Below are positions 10,889 to 21,200 of a stretch of DNA of 64,000 nt, piece by piece; position 1 is the first letter of the stretch; each line of letters starts with the position of its first letter. Under the pieces are notes generated by a model, which saw only the letters and a list, made by a program, of their open reading frames with translations, did not search any database and was not told the DNA's origin. The position numbers and the translations under genes were made by a program. Origin of the DNA: Deltaproteobacteria bacterium (GTDB lineage: Bacteria > JADJOY01); NCBI GenBank assembly GCA_016713535.1, contig JADJOY010000001.1:372001-436000 (forward strand), written 5' to 3'.

Positions 10889-12160
10889 TCAGCCGGCTTG
10901 CTTCGCCTCGCGCTGACGACGGTAGACCTCGATGAGGATGTCGGCCGTCTCGGGCCGCATGATCCGCGAGTCCGGTCGGTTGCCGGCGTCGAGCTCGGCA
11001 CGGATCTGGGTGCCCGAGATGCTGAACGGCTTCTCGTTCGGATGGTTCTCGGTCAGGTCGACCCGGCCGAGCGTTTCGTAGTACGCGGCGAAGCCGACCT
11101 TCACCGGCTTCACCTGGAGGTCGCCCGGTAGGTCTTCGAAGATCTGCTGCGCATCGAAGTCACCCCAGATCGGGGTCTTGTCGTGGTATGGCGCGTCCGC
11201 GTGCTTGCGTCCGATCACCAGGTGCGTAAAGCCGTGATTCTGGCGATAGATCGCATGCATGATCGCCTCGCTCGGGCCGCCGTAGAACATGCGGATGTCG
11301 AGGCCGACGAGGTTGAACACGTCGTTGAGATCGTAGCCGGCCGACTCCCACAGCGTGCGATCCGAGTCGCCCTGGCCGAGCGCGCGGTTGTTCCTGAGCG
11401 CCGCGTAAGTCTTCATGCGGGTCGCGGCATCGACGTCGTCGCCCTTGAGCTCGCCGACCAGCGGGTTCAGCACGACGCCTGCGAAGAGTCCCTGGCGCGT
11501 GAGGGTCTCGACGCCGTAGACGAGGGCGTATTCGTGGGCGCGGTGAAGCGGGTTTCGGGTCTGGAACGCGAGGGCCGCCTGCCACTTGCGGTCCTTGATC
11601 ATCGCGCGCGTCAGACGCGGCGAGAGCACGTAGCTGCCGAACTCGGGGTTAGGCGGCTGGGGCAGCGTGTACAGCTCACCGCCCACCAGCTTGGTGCGGT
11701 CGTCCTTGAGGACGATGTCGGCGCCGGGGTGATCGTTGCGTGTGGTCAGGTAGACCTTCTCGATGTACTTGGCCTTGTCCCACTCGAACACCGACCCCAC
11801 CGTCAGCACGCCGACGACGTCGCCCCGCGCGTTGACGAGCGCCGCGCTCTTGCCGACCTCGATGCGCTTCGCCTCGTCGTTGGTGACGGGCAGCGAGATC
11901 GGGATCGTCCACGCGTAGCGCTGGCCGTCGCGCACGATCGACTTGTGGTCGAGGACGTGGTGCCACTCGGACTCGTTCATCGGTCCGATCAGCGGAGACA
12001 GCGTACCGTCGGCGAGACGGTAGACGGCGCTCAGGTCCGCGTCGGTGACCGCGATCTTGGGGAGATCCTTGGCCTCCTTGATCAGCGTCTTCTGCTGCGA
12101 GAGTGGCAAAACGCGGTCGACGGGCTCACCGAGCCCGCCATGAGCGGGGATCAGGGACAT
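10889..12160 (-). CDS. sat: Sulfate adenylyltransferase (ATP sulfurylase)
   Basis: Makes adenosine 5-phosphosulfate and pyrophosphate from ATP and sulfate. The 423-residue single-domain form carries the active-site motif [11 protein letters not shown] at 200-210 and a GRKHAD stretch at the position of the second ATP-binding motif, with Lys in place of the more common Asp. The PUA-like N-terminal domain and catalytic domain are complete. No aprAB, cysC or reductase gene is adjacent, so assimilatory or dissimilatory use cannot be decided here. The gene is transcribed towards the Hsp70 gene and away from the receiver gene. Confidence 0.93.
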   Translation of the reverse strand: MSLIPAHGGLGEPVDRVLPLSQQKTLIKEAKDLPKIAVTDADLSAVYRLADGTLSPLIGPMNESEWHHVLDHKSIVRDGQRYAWTIPISLPVTNDEAKRIEVGKSAALVNARGDVVGVLTVGSVFEWDKAKYIEKVYLTTRNDHPGADIVLKDDRTKLVGGELYTLPQPPNPEFGSYVLSPRLTRAMIKDRKWQAALAFQTRNPLHRAHEYALVYGVETLTRQGLFAGVVLNPLVGELKGDDVDAATRMKTYAALRNNRALGQGDSDRTLWESAGYDLNDVFNLVGLDIRMFYGGPSEAIMHAIYRQNHGFTHLVIGRKHADAPYHDKTPIWGDFDAQQIFEDLPGDLQVKPVKVGFAAYYETLGRVDLTENHPNEKPFSISGTQIRAELDAGNRPDSRIMRPETADILIEVYRRQREAKQAG

Positions 12161-12284
12161 GCGCTACCTCCACGGGGGCGAACGATGGACGGAAATCCGA
12201 ACAGTTAGCACGAGATGACGCGGAGCGCCAATCTCGGCCTCGGTTTTTCGGCACCGTCGAGGTCGCCGCTCGTCCAGTCTGGGC

Positions 12285-12787
12285 CTAGCGCGGTGCGTCC
12301 CGGGTGTTCGCGACCGACGCGCGCGGCGATCCCGGACCCCGCAGCGCGTGGAGGACGATGGTCCGCAGGTCGTCGAGGTCGAACGGCTTGTCGAAGACCG
12401 CGACGGCGCCGTTTTCACGCGCGACCCGGTGGGTTTCGTCGTCGCCGAACGCGGTGATCACGACCACCGGCACCGCGCCGCCTGCACGCCGCAGTCCTCG
12501 AGCACCGTGAGGCCGGTGAGCCCCGGCATCCGAACGTCCGTCACGATCAGATCGGGCGGTTCACGCACCGAACCGAAACCCCCGAAGAGCACGGAAGAGC
12601 CCACCTGCGCGAGGAGCTCCACTCCGTCGCGGACCTCGGCTACGTCGTATCCGTCCTGGGCGAGCGCCTCGACGACCAGCCGACGCATCTCGCGGTCGTC
12701 CTCCGCGACGAGCACTCGCGGTCGGCGGTCCGGGTTTGGCGCGCCGTCAGACGTTCGCAAAGGATCGAGACGGGAGAGTTGGTTCAT
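12285..12787 (-). CDS. Single-domain response regulator receiver (frameshifted)
   Basis: Start ATG 12787. The receiver has the acidic pair in RVLVAEDDREMRRLV, the phospho-acceptor Asp in LIVTDVRMPGLTGL, and in the second frame the T and K sites (PVVVITAFGDDETH and AVFDKPFDLDDL). One C appears to be missing near 12497: restoring it gives LEDLRRAGGAVPVVVIT across both frames. There is no output domain, so it acts by phosphorelay or protein binding. The next genes upstream, separated by 253 bases, are an NtrC-type regulator and its kinase, a plausible source of phosphate. Confidence 0.85.
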
Positions 12788-13040
12788 GCTGGGCGCTCCT
12801 CGGTATCGCCGGTGCGTCGGTACACGCGCGGGAGCGTGGTTGTGAGCACGATGCATTCCATCGGGCACGAGCGGGGAGCGCCGGCGCCAACGGCTCGATA
12901 CCTGGGCACATTCTCGGCGGGGTCCGTCCGCTCGATGCCGGACGAATTCGCCTCGCGCGGGTGGCGCTTCGGGGCAATGGGGCAGAACGCCACACGACCC
13001 TGGCCTCGCCTCGACAGGTCTGACCGCCGTCGTCGACGGT

Positions 13041-14429
13041 TCAATCGGCGTCCGCGACGGCATCGGGCGTGGGCCCCGGATGTCCGTAGCGTTCGAGCTT
13101 TCGGTACAGCGTCTTCCGATCGAGACCCAGGATGCGCGCAGCGAGTCGCTTGTTGCCGTTCGTCGACTCGAGCACGCGTGCGATGTAGCGCTGCTCGACC
13201 TGCTCGAGCGGCACCAGCTCCGACGGATCGTCGCCACCGACGAGCATCGGCGGGGACTCGAAATCGCGGATGCGGCGTGGCAAGTCATCGAGCGCGAGCG
13301 TGTCGCTGCGCGCCAGCGCCACGCCGCGCTCAAGGCAGTTGCGGAGCTCGCGGACGTTCCCGGGCCACGGATAGCCGAGCAGCCGGGCCGCGGCCGATGG
13401 CGGAATGGAGTGGATCGCCTTGGCGGCGCGCGAGGCGAACCGATCCAGGAAGTGCTGCGCGAGCAGCAGCACGTCGTTGCCGCGGGCACGAAGCGGCGGC
13501 ACGTCCACCTGGATGACGTTGATGCGGAAGTACAGGTCCTCGCGGAAGCGACCCTCCTCGACCGCGGCCTCCAGGTCTCGGTTGGTCGCGGTGGTCAGGC
13601 TCACGTCGAGCTTGACCTCCGCCGAGCCGCCGATCGGGCGCACGGTGCGCTCCTCGAGCGCACGCAGTCGCTTGGGCTGGAGCGCGAGGGGAAGCTCGCC
13701 CACCTCGTCGAGGAAGAGGGTGCCGCCGTGAGCCTGGCAGAAGAGCCCGATCCGCTCGGACTTCGCGTCGGTGAACGCGCCACGGACGTGACCGAACAGC
13801 TCGCTCTCGAGGAGCGCCTCGGGCACCGCCGCACAGTTGACCACCACGAACGGGCCCCCTCGTCGCCGTCCTCGGCGGTGGAGCGCGCGTGCGACCAGCT
13901 CCTTGCCGACACCGCTTTCGCCGCCGATCAGGACCGGCGCGTCGGACCCCGCCACCCGCCCGAGGAGGTCGAAGAGCTCTCGCATCGCGCTGCTGTCGCC
14001 CAGTATCTCGTCGAAGCGCGACGCTTCGTCGAGGGTCTGGCGCAAGCGCCTCACTTCGCCACCCAGACGATGGTGCTGCGCCGCGCGACGAACCGCGATG
14101 AGCAGGACCTCCGGCTCGACCGGCTTGGTGATGAAGTCGTGGGCACCGGCGCGAATCGCCGCAACCGCGGTGTCGACGCTCCCGAACGCCGTCACCAGGA
14201 TCACCGGCACCTCGGGTCGAGCCCGTGCCATCCGCTCGGCGAGTTGGATGCCCGAGAGTCGCGGCATGTGGACGTCGGCTACGACCACGTCGACGTCCCG
14301 CGTCATGGCGACGTCGAACCCCTCTTGCGCGGCCGTACGGGCCTCGACCGCATACCCCGCCGCCCCGAGCTGATCGATCAGCAGCCGGCACACGTCGGGG
14401 TCGTCCTCCACGACCAGCACTCGGTCCAT
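13041..14429 (-). CDS. Sigma-54-dependent response regulator, NtrC family
   Basis: 462 residues: receiver (phospho-acceptor Asp 52 in VVVADVHMP), AAA+ domain with Walker A GESGVGKE (about 170-177) and Walker B FLDEVGELPL (about 239-248), and a C-terminal Fis-type helix-turn-helix (KRLAARILGLDRKTLYRKL). The sigma-54 contact loop reads GAFTDA at 217-222 rather than GAFTGA, a variant also seen in other functional activators. ATG 14429 overlaps the kinase stop by ATGA, so the pair is co-translated. It should activate sigma-54 promoters; none could be assigned with confidence in this window. Reading frame intact. Confidence 0.93.
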   Translation of the reverse strand: MDRVLVVEDDPDVCRLLIDQLGAAGYAVEARTAAQEGFDVAMTRDVDVVVADVHMPRLSGIQLAERMARARPEVPVILVTAFGSVDTAVAAIRAGAHDFITKPVEPEVLLIAVRRAAQHHRLGGEVRRLRQTLDEASRFDEILGDSSAMRELFDLLGRVAGSDAPVLIGGESGVGKELVARALHRRGRRRGGPFVVVNCAAVPEALLESELFGHVRGAFTDAKSERIGLFCQAHGGTLFLDEVGELPLALQPKRLRALEERTVRPIGGSAEVKLDVSLTTATNRDLEAAVEEGRFREDLYFRINVIQVDVPPLRARGNDVLLLAQHFLDRFASRAAKAIHSIPPSAAARLLGYPWPGNVRELRNCLERGVALARSDTLALDDLPRRIRDFESPPMLVGGDDPSELVPLEQVEQRYIARVLESTNGNKRLAARILGLDRKTLYRKLERYGHPGPTPDAVADAD

Positions 14430-15912
14430 CACGCGGCCTCCTCGACTGGCAGCACGATCGAGACGCGTGTGCCGCGGCCGACCTCGCTCGCGACCTCGAT
14501 CCGTCCACCGTGATCTTGGACGATGCCGTACGACACGGAGAGTCCGAGTCCGGTTCCCTCGCCGATGTCCTTGGTGGTGAAGAACGGCTCGAAGATGTGA
14601 GGCAGGTCGCTCGCGGCGATGCCCCGCCCGTGGTCCTCGACCTCGATGCGCAGGGTCGCCGCCGGGACACCGAGCGTTCCTGCCTCGCGCGGCCCGTCGT
14701 CGTGCACGACACGGATCGCTAGTGGGCCACCGTCCGGCATCGCCTGCACGGCGTTGACCACGACGTTCGTGACGACCTGCTCGATCTGGGCCGGATCGAC
14801 GGACGCCGTGGACACCCCGTCCTCGGCGCCGTGGACGACCGCGTCGACGTGCGCGCGCCGGGCCATCGGCGCGAGCATGCTGACTACGCGGTTGGCGAGC
14901 GCCACGAGGTCCGTCGGCACGCGCTGCCGGCCGCGGCGGCGCGCGAAGTCGAGGAGCTGGCGGATGATTCGAGTCATGCGCTTCACCTGGTCCTCGATGA
15001 TCTGCGCGGCCTCGGGGATCGGTTCCAGGCTGCCCTGCGACGCCATCCCACGGATCATCCGCGCGCGTCCCGAGACGACGTTCAGCGGCGTGCCGAGCTC
15101 GTGCGCGACGCCCGCGGCGAGCTGTCCCACCGTGCTCAGGCGGTCGGCATGCCGGAGCTGCTCGAGCGCCGCGAGCCGGCGCGCCGACTCGGAAGCCAGC
15201 GCTTCGCGCGCGCCGGAGAGCCTCTCGCACATGAGATTCATCTCGTCGGCGAGCACCCTGAGCTCGTCGCCAGGACGGAGGTGTAGCGGCACGCTCAGGT
15301 CGCCGAGCCCGACGCGCCGAGCCTTCTGCACCAGGAGGCTCATCGGCCGTCCCACCAGGAAGCCGCCGAGGAGCGCCGAGAGGGTCGCGGTGACCGCCGC
15401 GACGGAGATCGTCGTGCCGATGGCGTTCGCCACGCTGGAGCGCACGAACGCACGTTCGTCGGCGAGGGACTCCGCGAGCTCGACCACGCCGCGTACCGCA
15501 CCTTCGTACGCCACCGGTACGAAGGTGTGCAGCCACACTCTGCCTGGCCGGCGTGTCCCAGGCGGATCGACACCGGTTCGCCGTGGATCAGCCGCTCTCG
15601 CAGGGTGTCCGGCAGACTGGCCGACCCGGCCATCATCTCGCTCATCGCCGGCTCGAGCGCGCGCCAGCGGATCGAGATCTGATCCCGTTGCGACGTGGTC
15701 TCGTCGATCAGGCGCTCGAGATCCTCCGGGCCGCCGGCCTGCCAGGCACGTTGCATGGCGCGGACCAGGATTTGACCGATCTGCCGGTGGTCACGGCGCA
15801 TGTCCTGGTCGAAGGTGAGCTTGCGTGCTCGCACCCCGACATAGGTCGCCACGGTCATGACCAACCACAGCGCTGCGAAGAGCACCAGCGTGAAACGGAA
15901 CAGGAGCCGCAT
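14429..15912 (-). CDS. Sensor histidine kinase (frameshifted)
   Basis: Partner kinase of the NtrC-type regulator. Start ATG 15912 (MRLLFRFTLVLFAALWLVM) gives a first membrane helix, then a periplasmic region of about 130 residues. After a frameshift near 15540 come a second helix (SVAAVTATLSALLGGFLVG), a HAMP region, the H-box GVAHELGTPLNV, the N-box, the F-box FEPFFTTKD and G-box GEGTGLGLSV. The periplasmic sensor region has no recognised fold. An upstream in-frame start at 16020 is possible but would put 36 polar residues before the helix. The gene is translationally coupled to the regulator. Confidence 0.87.
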
Positions 15913-16071
15913 CTTCGTCTGGGTCGGCGAGCGCGCCGGCGAGTCGAACGCCAGCGAGGCGGCCGCGACATCGCCGCCCCTCACGACCCATTGGACGTAA
16001 CGACGGCCCGGAACCTTCACGGTCCCCGCGACCGCTCCAGCGCGGCGAGCCAGGTGGGTAGGTCCGCCGGA

Positions 16072-16905
16072 TCAGAGGCCCAAGCGCTTCGCTTCGGCCC
16101 ACAACCCTTCCATCTCGGCGAGGGTCGACTGGCTCGGCGACGAGCCGCGATCGTTGAGGCGCGTCTCGATGTAGCCGAAGCGCGCTCGGAACTTGCGGTT
16201 CGCGGCACGCAGCGCCTCTTCCGGATGGGCGCCGAGGATCCGCCCCAGATTGGCGAGCACGAACAGCACGTCGCCGAGCTCGTCCTCGAGTCGTGCCGGA
16301 TCGCCGCTCCCGATCACGCGATCGAGCTCCGCGAGCTCCTCGTCGAGCTTTTCGCGAACGGCGCGCACGCTCGGCCACGCGAAGCCCACCGACGAGGCCT
16401 TCTCGCCCATCCGGCTCGCGGCCGTCAGCGCCGGTAGCGACACCGGCAACCCGTCGAGCAGGGAACGCCCCGTCTCGCTGCGCTCCTTCTCCTTCAGTTG
16501 CTCCCAGCGGTCGGCGACCTGATCGGGCGTGTCGAGGGGGCCGGTCGCCGCGAACACGTGGGGATGGCGGCGCACCATCTTCGCCGTGATCCCGCGCGCC
16601 ACGTCGCCGAGGTCGCCCTCACCGCGTTCCTCGAGGAGTCGCGCCTGGAAGACGATCTGGAACAGCAGATCGCCGAGCTCGTCGCGAAGCTCCCCCACGC
16701 CGCCACGGTCGATGGCGTCGGCGACCTCGTGCGCCTCCTCGATCACGTACGGCTTGAGCGTGGCGGCGTCCTGGGCCCGATCCCAAGGGCAGCCGTCCTC
16801 CGAACGCAGCCGCGCCATGAGGTCGACGAGCCCGAGGATCGCCCGGGCGACCTCGCGCTTGGGATGCTGCTCGGCGTTCAGCGGTTCTTCCACTTGATGT
16901 TGCAC
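16072..16905 (-). CDS. mazG: Nucleoside triphosphate pyrophosphohydrolase MazG
   Basis: Hydrolyses (d)NTPs to monophosphate and pyrophosphate, a housecleaning and stringent-response role. 277 residues with two MazG repeats: the first carries CPWDRAQ, EEAHEVADAI and ELGDLLFQIVF, the second EELAELDRVI and ELGDVLFVLANL. These supply the EExxE and ExxD magnesium ligands. The start overlaps the 3-prime end of the upstream thioredoxin-fold gene by 28 bases, so the two are probably one transcript. Reading frame intact. Confidence 0.93.
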   Translation of the reverse strand: MQHQVEEPLNAEQHPKREVARAILGLVDLMARLRSEDGCPWDRAQDAATLKPYVIEEAHEVADAIDRGGVGELRDELGDLLFQIVFQARLLEERGEGDLGDVARGITAKMVRRHPHVFAATGPLDTPDQVADRWEQLKEKERSETGRSLLDGLPVSLPALTAASRMGEKASSVGFAWPSVRAVREKLDEELAELDRVIGSGDPARLEDELGDVLFVLANLGRILGAHPEEALRAANRKFRARFGYIETRLNDRGSSPSQSTLAEMEGLWAEAKRLGL

Positions 16906-17438
16906 CCCAGGCTCGGCTTCTGATCGGCTGGTACCGCGCTTCCGGACAGGACGGCATCGAGCGCCGCGCGCAGGTCGGCCCCGGATGGCGGCACCGGATT
17001 GCCGGGCCGGCTGCCGTCCAGCTGCCCGCGGTACGCGAGCTTGCGTTCCTTGTCGAAGAGGAAGAAATCGGGGGTGCAGGCGGCTTGATAGGCGCGAGCG
17101 ACCTCCTGGGTCTCGTCGACGAGGTAGGGGAAGGTGTAGCCCGCGCTCTTCACCTCGTCGCGCATCTTGTCGGGGCTGTCGTCCGGATAGGCGGCGAAGT
17201 CGTTGGAGTTGATCCCGACCACCCCGAGGCCACGCGCCTGATACTCACGCGCCAGCACGGCGAGCACCGAGCGCACGTGCTTCACGTAAGGGCAGTGGTT
17301 GCAGATGAACATCACCAGCAGTCCCGGCGCGCCGGCGAAGTCGTCGCTCGACACGATGCGACCGCTCACGGCGTCCGGGAGGGAGAACGGTGGCGCTGGG
17401 GTTCCCAGCGCGAGCATCGACGAAGGCGTGGCGGCCAT
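16878..17438 (-). CDS. Thioredoxin-fold protein of the AhpC/TSA-like family
   Basis: 186 residues from ATG 17438 (MAATPSSMLALGTPAPPF). The opening TPAPPFSLPDAV is the usual peroxiredoxin/TlpA lead-in and the active-site region reads MFICNHCPYVKH, a CxxC. The remainder (GINSNDFAAYPDDSPDKM, TPDFFLFDKERKLAYRGQLD) matches thioredoxin-family proteins often annotated as redoxins. It is probably a cytoplasmic thiol reductase or peroxidase; the partner is unknown. The end overlaps mazG. No signal peptide. Confidence 0.85.
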   Translation of the reverse strand: MAATPSSMLALGTPAPPFSLPDAVSGRIVSSDDFAGAPGLLVMFICNHCPYVKHVRSVLAVLAREYQARGLGVVGINSNDFAAYPDDSPDKMRDEVKSAGYTFPYLVDETQEVARAYQAACTPDFFLFDKERKLAYRGQLDGSRPGNPVPPSGADLRAALDAVLSGSAVPADQKPSLGCNIKWKNR

Positions 17439-17563
17439 GGAGCGATCCTCCGCGGCGAGCGCGTTATGACGAGGAGAAGCGAGCGGTTGATGACGGAAGT
17501 CGGAGTATGGGAGCCGCAGCATCCGCCTGTCCAGGCGAGCGCCGCGAGCCCCGCGCGGTGGCG

Positions 17564-18541
17564 TCAGCTCGGGAGCGGCGCGGGTGACGAACGCTGGACC
17601 GCGGCCGCGCCGTTGCGCTGACGGCGCCCCGCACCCAGCCACCTCGAGCCCGCGCGCAACCCCGCGGCCAGCGCCGCCAGCACGTCGGGACCGAACACCG
17701 CGATCGACCCGAGCCACAGCCGCTCGGCATACGCGACGAGCGGCGGGTCGCCGGTGGCCGCGGCGTAGTGGACGAGCGTCAGCACGATCACGGCCACCGA
17801 GGCCATCGGCAGGCAGCGCTCCCAGGCCAGCATCCCGTGGCGAGCCGGCGGATCGAGCAGCGCGGGCTCGACGACGAAACCCCGCGCCACGAGCAACGCG
17901 AGCGGAACGAACACGAACACGAACGCCACGACCGGTGGCGGGATCCGCGCGCTGAGGGCCAGGAGCGCCGTGCTGAGGAGCGTGAGCCCAAGCCCGAGCA
18001 ATCCGCTCGCGATCACCACGCCCGGGCCGCCGAGCCGCCGGACGGCCGGCGCAAACAGGTACGCGATCACGCACAGGATGACGACGTTGACGGCCCAGTC
18101 GCCCTGCGCGAGCACCGGGGGAGCGCCGGGCTCGTGATCGATCCACAGCCACCAGCCTGCCGCCTGGCCCACTGGTTCGACGGCACGCGCCATCCAGCCT
18201 GCATAGAACGCCGCCAGCAAGAGCCGAGGCCCGACTCGCCGGGCGAGCCTTCGCGGCAGCACGTTTCCCAACCGACGCCCGAACTCGAGCGCCAGCATCG
18301 ACGTGACCAGCCAGCCGACGATGATCCCGACCGGGATGCCGAGCGGCTTCGCACCCACGAGCAGCACTACGTAGGGGAGTGGCTCGATCGCGACTTCCTT
18401 CCATGTCGCGCCAACCACCAGCGCGGCGAGCAAGCCGCTCGCCAGGGCCGGCCCGTAGGTTCGCCACGTGAAGCGGATCAGCATCCCGCACGCCACGAGG
18501 CTCGCGACGATGAAGAGCCTCGGATCGGGCTGGGGCGACAT
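17564..18541 (-). CDS. Polytopic membrane protein of unknown function
   Basis: 325 residues from ATG 18541 (MSPQPDPRLFIVASLVACG). About eight hydrophobic segments are visible, including ALASGLLAALVVGAT, WAVNVVILCVIAYLF and SGLLGLGLTLLSTALLAL. The Trp-rich stretch GQAAGWWLWIDHEPGAPPV faintly resembles the central loop of carotenoid-biosynthesis (DUF422) membrane proteins, but this is not enough to assign it. The C-terminal tail is basic. It stands alone between the alkyl-DHAP-synthase-like gene and the redoxin gene on the same strand. Confidence 0.6.
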   Translation of the reverse strand: MSPQPDPRLFIVASLVACGMLIRFTWRTYGPALASGLLAALVVGATWKEVAIEPLPYVVLLVGAKPLGIPVGIIVGWLVTSMLALEFGRRLGNVLPRRLARRVGPRLLLAAFYAGWMARAVEPVGQAAGWWLWIDHEPGAPPVLAQGDWAVNVVILCVIAYLFAPAVRRLGGPGVVIASGLLGLGLTLLSTALLALSARIPPPVVAFVFVFVPLALLVARGFVVEPALLDPPARHGMLAWERCLPMASVAVIVLTLVHYAAATGDPPLVAYAERLWLGSIAVFGPDVLAALAAGLRAGSRWLGAGRRQRNGAAAVQRSSPAPLPS

Positions 18542-18660
18542 CGATGGTCCTTCGACGCCGGGAGGCGGCGGCGCGGCAGCTCGAGCCGCCGCGCGGGCGC
18601 ACACGGCGCGGCGAGCTTACCAGACGAGGTACGGTCAGCCGGACGGGGCGAAACCGATGG

Positions 18661-20274
18661 TCACGCCGGATCGATCAGCACGCCCGGGTTCAGGATGCCG
18701 CCCGGATCCAGTGTCTTCTTGGCCGCGGCCAGGACCGCCGCGAACCCGTCAGGACGCTCGCGGTCGTACCACGGCCGGTGATCACGTCCGACCGCGTGGT
18801 GATGGGTGATCGTGCCTCCCGCGGCCAGGATCGCCTCGGCGGCGGCGCACTTGATCTCCATCCACTGCTCGAGCTGGCGGTCGAGCCGGCTGGGCGCGAG
18901 GACCGTGTAGTAGGGGGCGGGGCCGTCCGGGTACACGTGCGTGAAGCGGCACGTGACCTCGGCGGCGCCGCACAGCCGGGTGGCGGCCGCCAGCGTGGCC
19001 TCGCGCACGCGCGCGTCGAATTCCGGAAAGCGGTCCCACGTCACCGCGGTCTCGAAGGTCTCGGCGATGAGCCCGAGCCCGACCATCGCGTCGCGTACGT
19101 AGGGCATGCGCAAGAACGCGCGCCGCCACGCGCTCACCGCCTCGTCGCCGATGCCGTCGAGGTCGACGCGAGTCTTGCCGCTCTCGGCGCTGAAGCGTCC
19201 GCCGTGGTCGGCGCACAGCTCGAGCGCGCGGGCCATCCACGGGTCGAGCGCGTGATCCGACGACTCGAACCCCACGACCAGGACCGCATCGCCGCTCATG
19301 CTGGTGCCGGAGAGGAGGGCCTCGCCCGGATCGAGGAGGCGGCAGTTGGTGGGTTGAAGCCCCGACTGGGAGATCGCGCGGACCGCTTCCGCGGCCGCAT
19401 GGAGGTCTGCGAACGACACCGCGGTCGAGGTGCGAAACCGAGGGCGGTCCTGGACCCGCATCCAAGCCTCGGTGATGACGCCGAGGATCCCCTCGGAGCC
19501 GATGAAGAGGCGGTCGGGGCTCGGGCCTGCGCCGGAGGAGGGCAGGCGGCGCGTGGCGATGGTCCCGGACGGGGTTACCACCCGCAGGCACTCGACCATC
19601 TCGTCGATGTGCGTGAGCACGGTGGCGTAGTGGCCTCCCGACCGCGTCGCGATCCACCCTCCGAGTGAGCTGAACTCGAACGACTGTGGGAAGTGGCGGA
19701 GCGTGAGCCCGTGAGGCCGGAGCGCGTCCTCGAGGGCTGGCCCCAGGATGCCCGCCTGGATGCGGGCGGCTCGCGACGTCCGATCGATCTCGAGGACGCG
19801 ATCGAGTCGCGTCAGGTCGATCGATACGGCACCGGCGGCGCGGTCGCGAGAGCGAGCCTCGACCCCGCCGACCACGCTCGATCCGCCGCCGTACGGAATC
19901 GCGGCGATTCTTCGCTCGTCGCACCACGACAGCACCGCGACCAACTCTGCCTCGTCGCCTGGGAACGCGACCGCGTCGGGCATCGCGCCGAAGTCGCGTC
20001 GCAGGCCGCGCACCACGTCGCGGAACGACTTGCCGTAGGTGTGGCTCGCGCGCGCCAGCGGGCTCACGTCGATCGCCGACGCGAGCGAGGCCGGTGGTGA
20101 CACGCGGCTCGCAGGGATCGAAATCTCGTCGATGGTGGGCGGCGTGGTCGCCTCGAGGGTGGCGTCGGGGAACCGCATCCCCACCAGTGCCGTGAGCGGT
20201 GCCAGCTCCTCGGTCGTGGGGCTCGCATCCTCGAAGCCCCAACCCCAGAACTTGCGTCGGCGATCTCGGCTCAC
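18661..20274 (-). CDS. FAD-binding oxidase, alkyldihydroxyacetonephosphate-synthase-like
   Basis: 537 residues, VAO/PCMH flavoprotein fold. GTG 20274 (SRDRRRKFWGWGFEDA follows) is chosen because family members begin just before the RKFWGWG motif; the open frame extends further but overlaps the upstream intergenic hairpin. The FAD domain has IPYGGGSSVVGG and GSEGILGVITEAW. The C-terminal THHHAVGRDHRPWY matches the His triad and PW of alkyl-DHAP synthases, which make the ether bond of ether lipids. The adjacent SDR gene would suit a lipid redox step. A D-lactate-dehydrogenase-type oxidase is the alternative. Confidence 0.82.
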   Translation of the reverse strand: MSRDRRRKFWGWGFEDASPTTEELAPLTALVGMRFPDATLEATTPPTIDEISIPASRVSPPASLASAIDVSPLARASHTYGKSFRDVVRGLRRDFGAMPDAVAFPGDEAELVAVLSWCDERRIAAIPYGGGSSVVGGVEARSRDRAAGAVSIDLTRLDRVLEIDRTSRAARIQAGILGPALEDALRPHGLTLRHFPQSFEFSSLGGWIATRSGGHYATVLTHIDEMVECLRVVTPSGTIATRRLPSSGAGPSPDRLFIGSEGILGVITEAWMRVQDRPRFRTSTAVSFADLHAAAEAVRAISQSGLQPTNCRLLDPGEALLSGTSMSGDAVLVVGFESSDHALDPWMARALELCADHGGRFSAESGKTRVDLDGIGDEAVSAWRRAFLRMPYVRDAMVGLGLIAETFETAVTWDRFPEFDARVREATLAAATRLCGAAEVTCRFTHVYPDGPAPYYTVLAPSRLDRQLEQWMEIKCAAAEAILAAGGTITHHHAVGRDHRPWYDRERPDGFAAVLAAAKKTLDPGGILNPGVLIDPA

Positions 20275-20319
20275 GTTGGCCTCCGCGATGGGAATCGCAC
20301 CTCGCGGTCGAGAGAAGCG

Positions 20320-20347
20320 CGGCGGCCGCCGTCCCGGGCGGCCGCCG
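20320..20347. terminator. GC-rich hairpin between the SDR and oxidase genes
   Basis: An 11-bp perfect stem (CGGCGGCCGCC and its complement) with a six-base GTCCCG loop lies 10 bases after the SDR stop and 46 bases before the oxidase start. There is no clear T-run on the minus strand, so it may attenuate or stabilise rather than end transcription. Confidence 0.4.
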
Positions 20348-20356
20348 TGGCGCGCA

Positions 20357-21124
20357 TCACTTGGGGGGCATGCGCAGCGCGCCGTCGAGGCGGATCGTCT
20401 CACCGTTCAGCATCGGATTGGCGATGATATGCGCGGCGAGGGCGGCGTATTCGGAGGGCTTGCCCAGCCGGCGCGGGAACGGGATCTGCGCGCCGAGGGC
20501 GTCGCGCGCCTCGTCCGGCAACATCGCCAGCATGGGTGTGTCGAAGGTGCCCGGCGCGATCGTCACGCAGCGGATTCCGAGCGACGACAGGTCTCGCGCG
20601 ATCGGCAGCGTCATCCCGACCACGCCGCCCTTCGAGGCCGAGTACGCAGCCTGACCGATCTGGCCGTCGAACGCGGCGATCGACGCGGTGTTGACGAGCA
20701 CGCCGCGCTCTGCGTTCTCGTCCGGTGTGTTCTTCGCCATCTGCGCGGCGGCGCAGCGGACCACGTTGAAGGTGCCGATCAGGTTGACCCGGATCACCAT
20801 CTCGAACACGTCGAGCGGCATCGCACCTTCCTTGGTCAACGTACGCATCGCGGCGCCCGTGCCAGCGCAGCTCACCGCAGCATGCAAGCCGCCGAGCTTC
20901 GCGACCGTCTCCGCGACGGCGCCCTCGATCGCTTCGGCGCTGGTGACGTCCGCGGGGATGAAGATCGCGCGGCCGCCCCCGCTCGCCGCGACCTCGGGTC
21001 CGCGGCTGCCCGGTCGGTCGAGGATCGCCACCTTGGCGCCCTCGTCGAGGAGCTTGCGCACCGTTGCCTCCCCGAGCCCGGACGCGCCGCCCGTCACCAA
21101 CGCCACCTTGTCGCGAATGATCAT
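20357..21124 (-). CDS. Short-chain dehydrogenase, 3-hydroxyacyl-CoA dehydrogenase type II-like
   Basis: 255-residue NAD(P)-dependent oxidoreductase. Motifs: [12 protein letters not shown] for cofactor binding, the NAG-equivalent SCAGTG, the catalytic Ser in [11 protein letters not shown] and YSASK. The last two and the ending [17 protein letters not shown] match the HSD17B10 / 3-hydroxyacyl-CoA dehydrogenase group. A likely role is oxidation of a hydroxyacyl-CoA or hydroxy-lipid. It lies just upstream of the alkyl-DHAP-synthase-like oxidase on the same strand, which suggests a shared lipid pathway (inference). Confidence 0.88.
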   Translation of the reverse strand: MIIRDKVALVTGGASGLGEATVRKLLDEGAKVAILDRPGSRGPEVAASGGGRAIFIPADVTSAEAIEGAVAETVAKLGGLHAAVSCAGTGAAMRTLTKEGAMPLDVFEMVIRVNLIGTFNVVRCAAAQMAKNTPDENAERGVLVNTASIAAFDGQIGQAAYSASKGGVVGMTLPIARDLSSLGIRCVTIAPGTFDTPMLAMLPDEARDALGAQIPFPRRLGKPSEYAALAAHIIANPMLNGETIRLDGALRMPPK

Positions 21125-21200
21125 CTCGTACCCCTTTCGATGGGAGATCGTGGACGTGGTTCGGGTGCGACCGCCGTGGGTCGCGCGGATGCGGTCGCGC

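Noticed and set aside
12788-13040. Possible small gene between the two regulator loci
   Set aside because: Only antisense or Arg-rich frames without motifs; treated as intergenic.
13080-14513. Plus-strand frame of 477 codons
   Set aside because: Antisense to the NtrC-type gene; composition is Arg/Ala-rich with no motifs.
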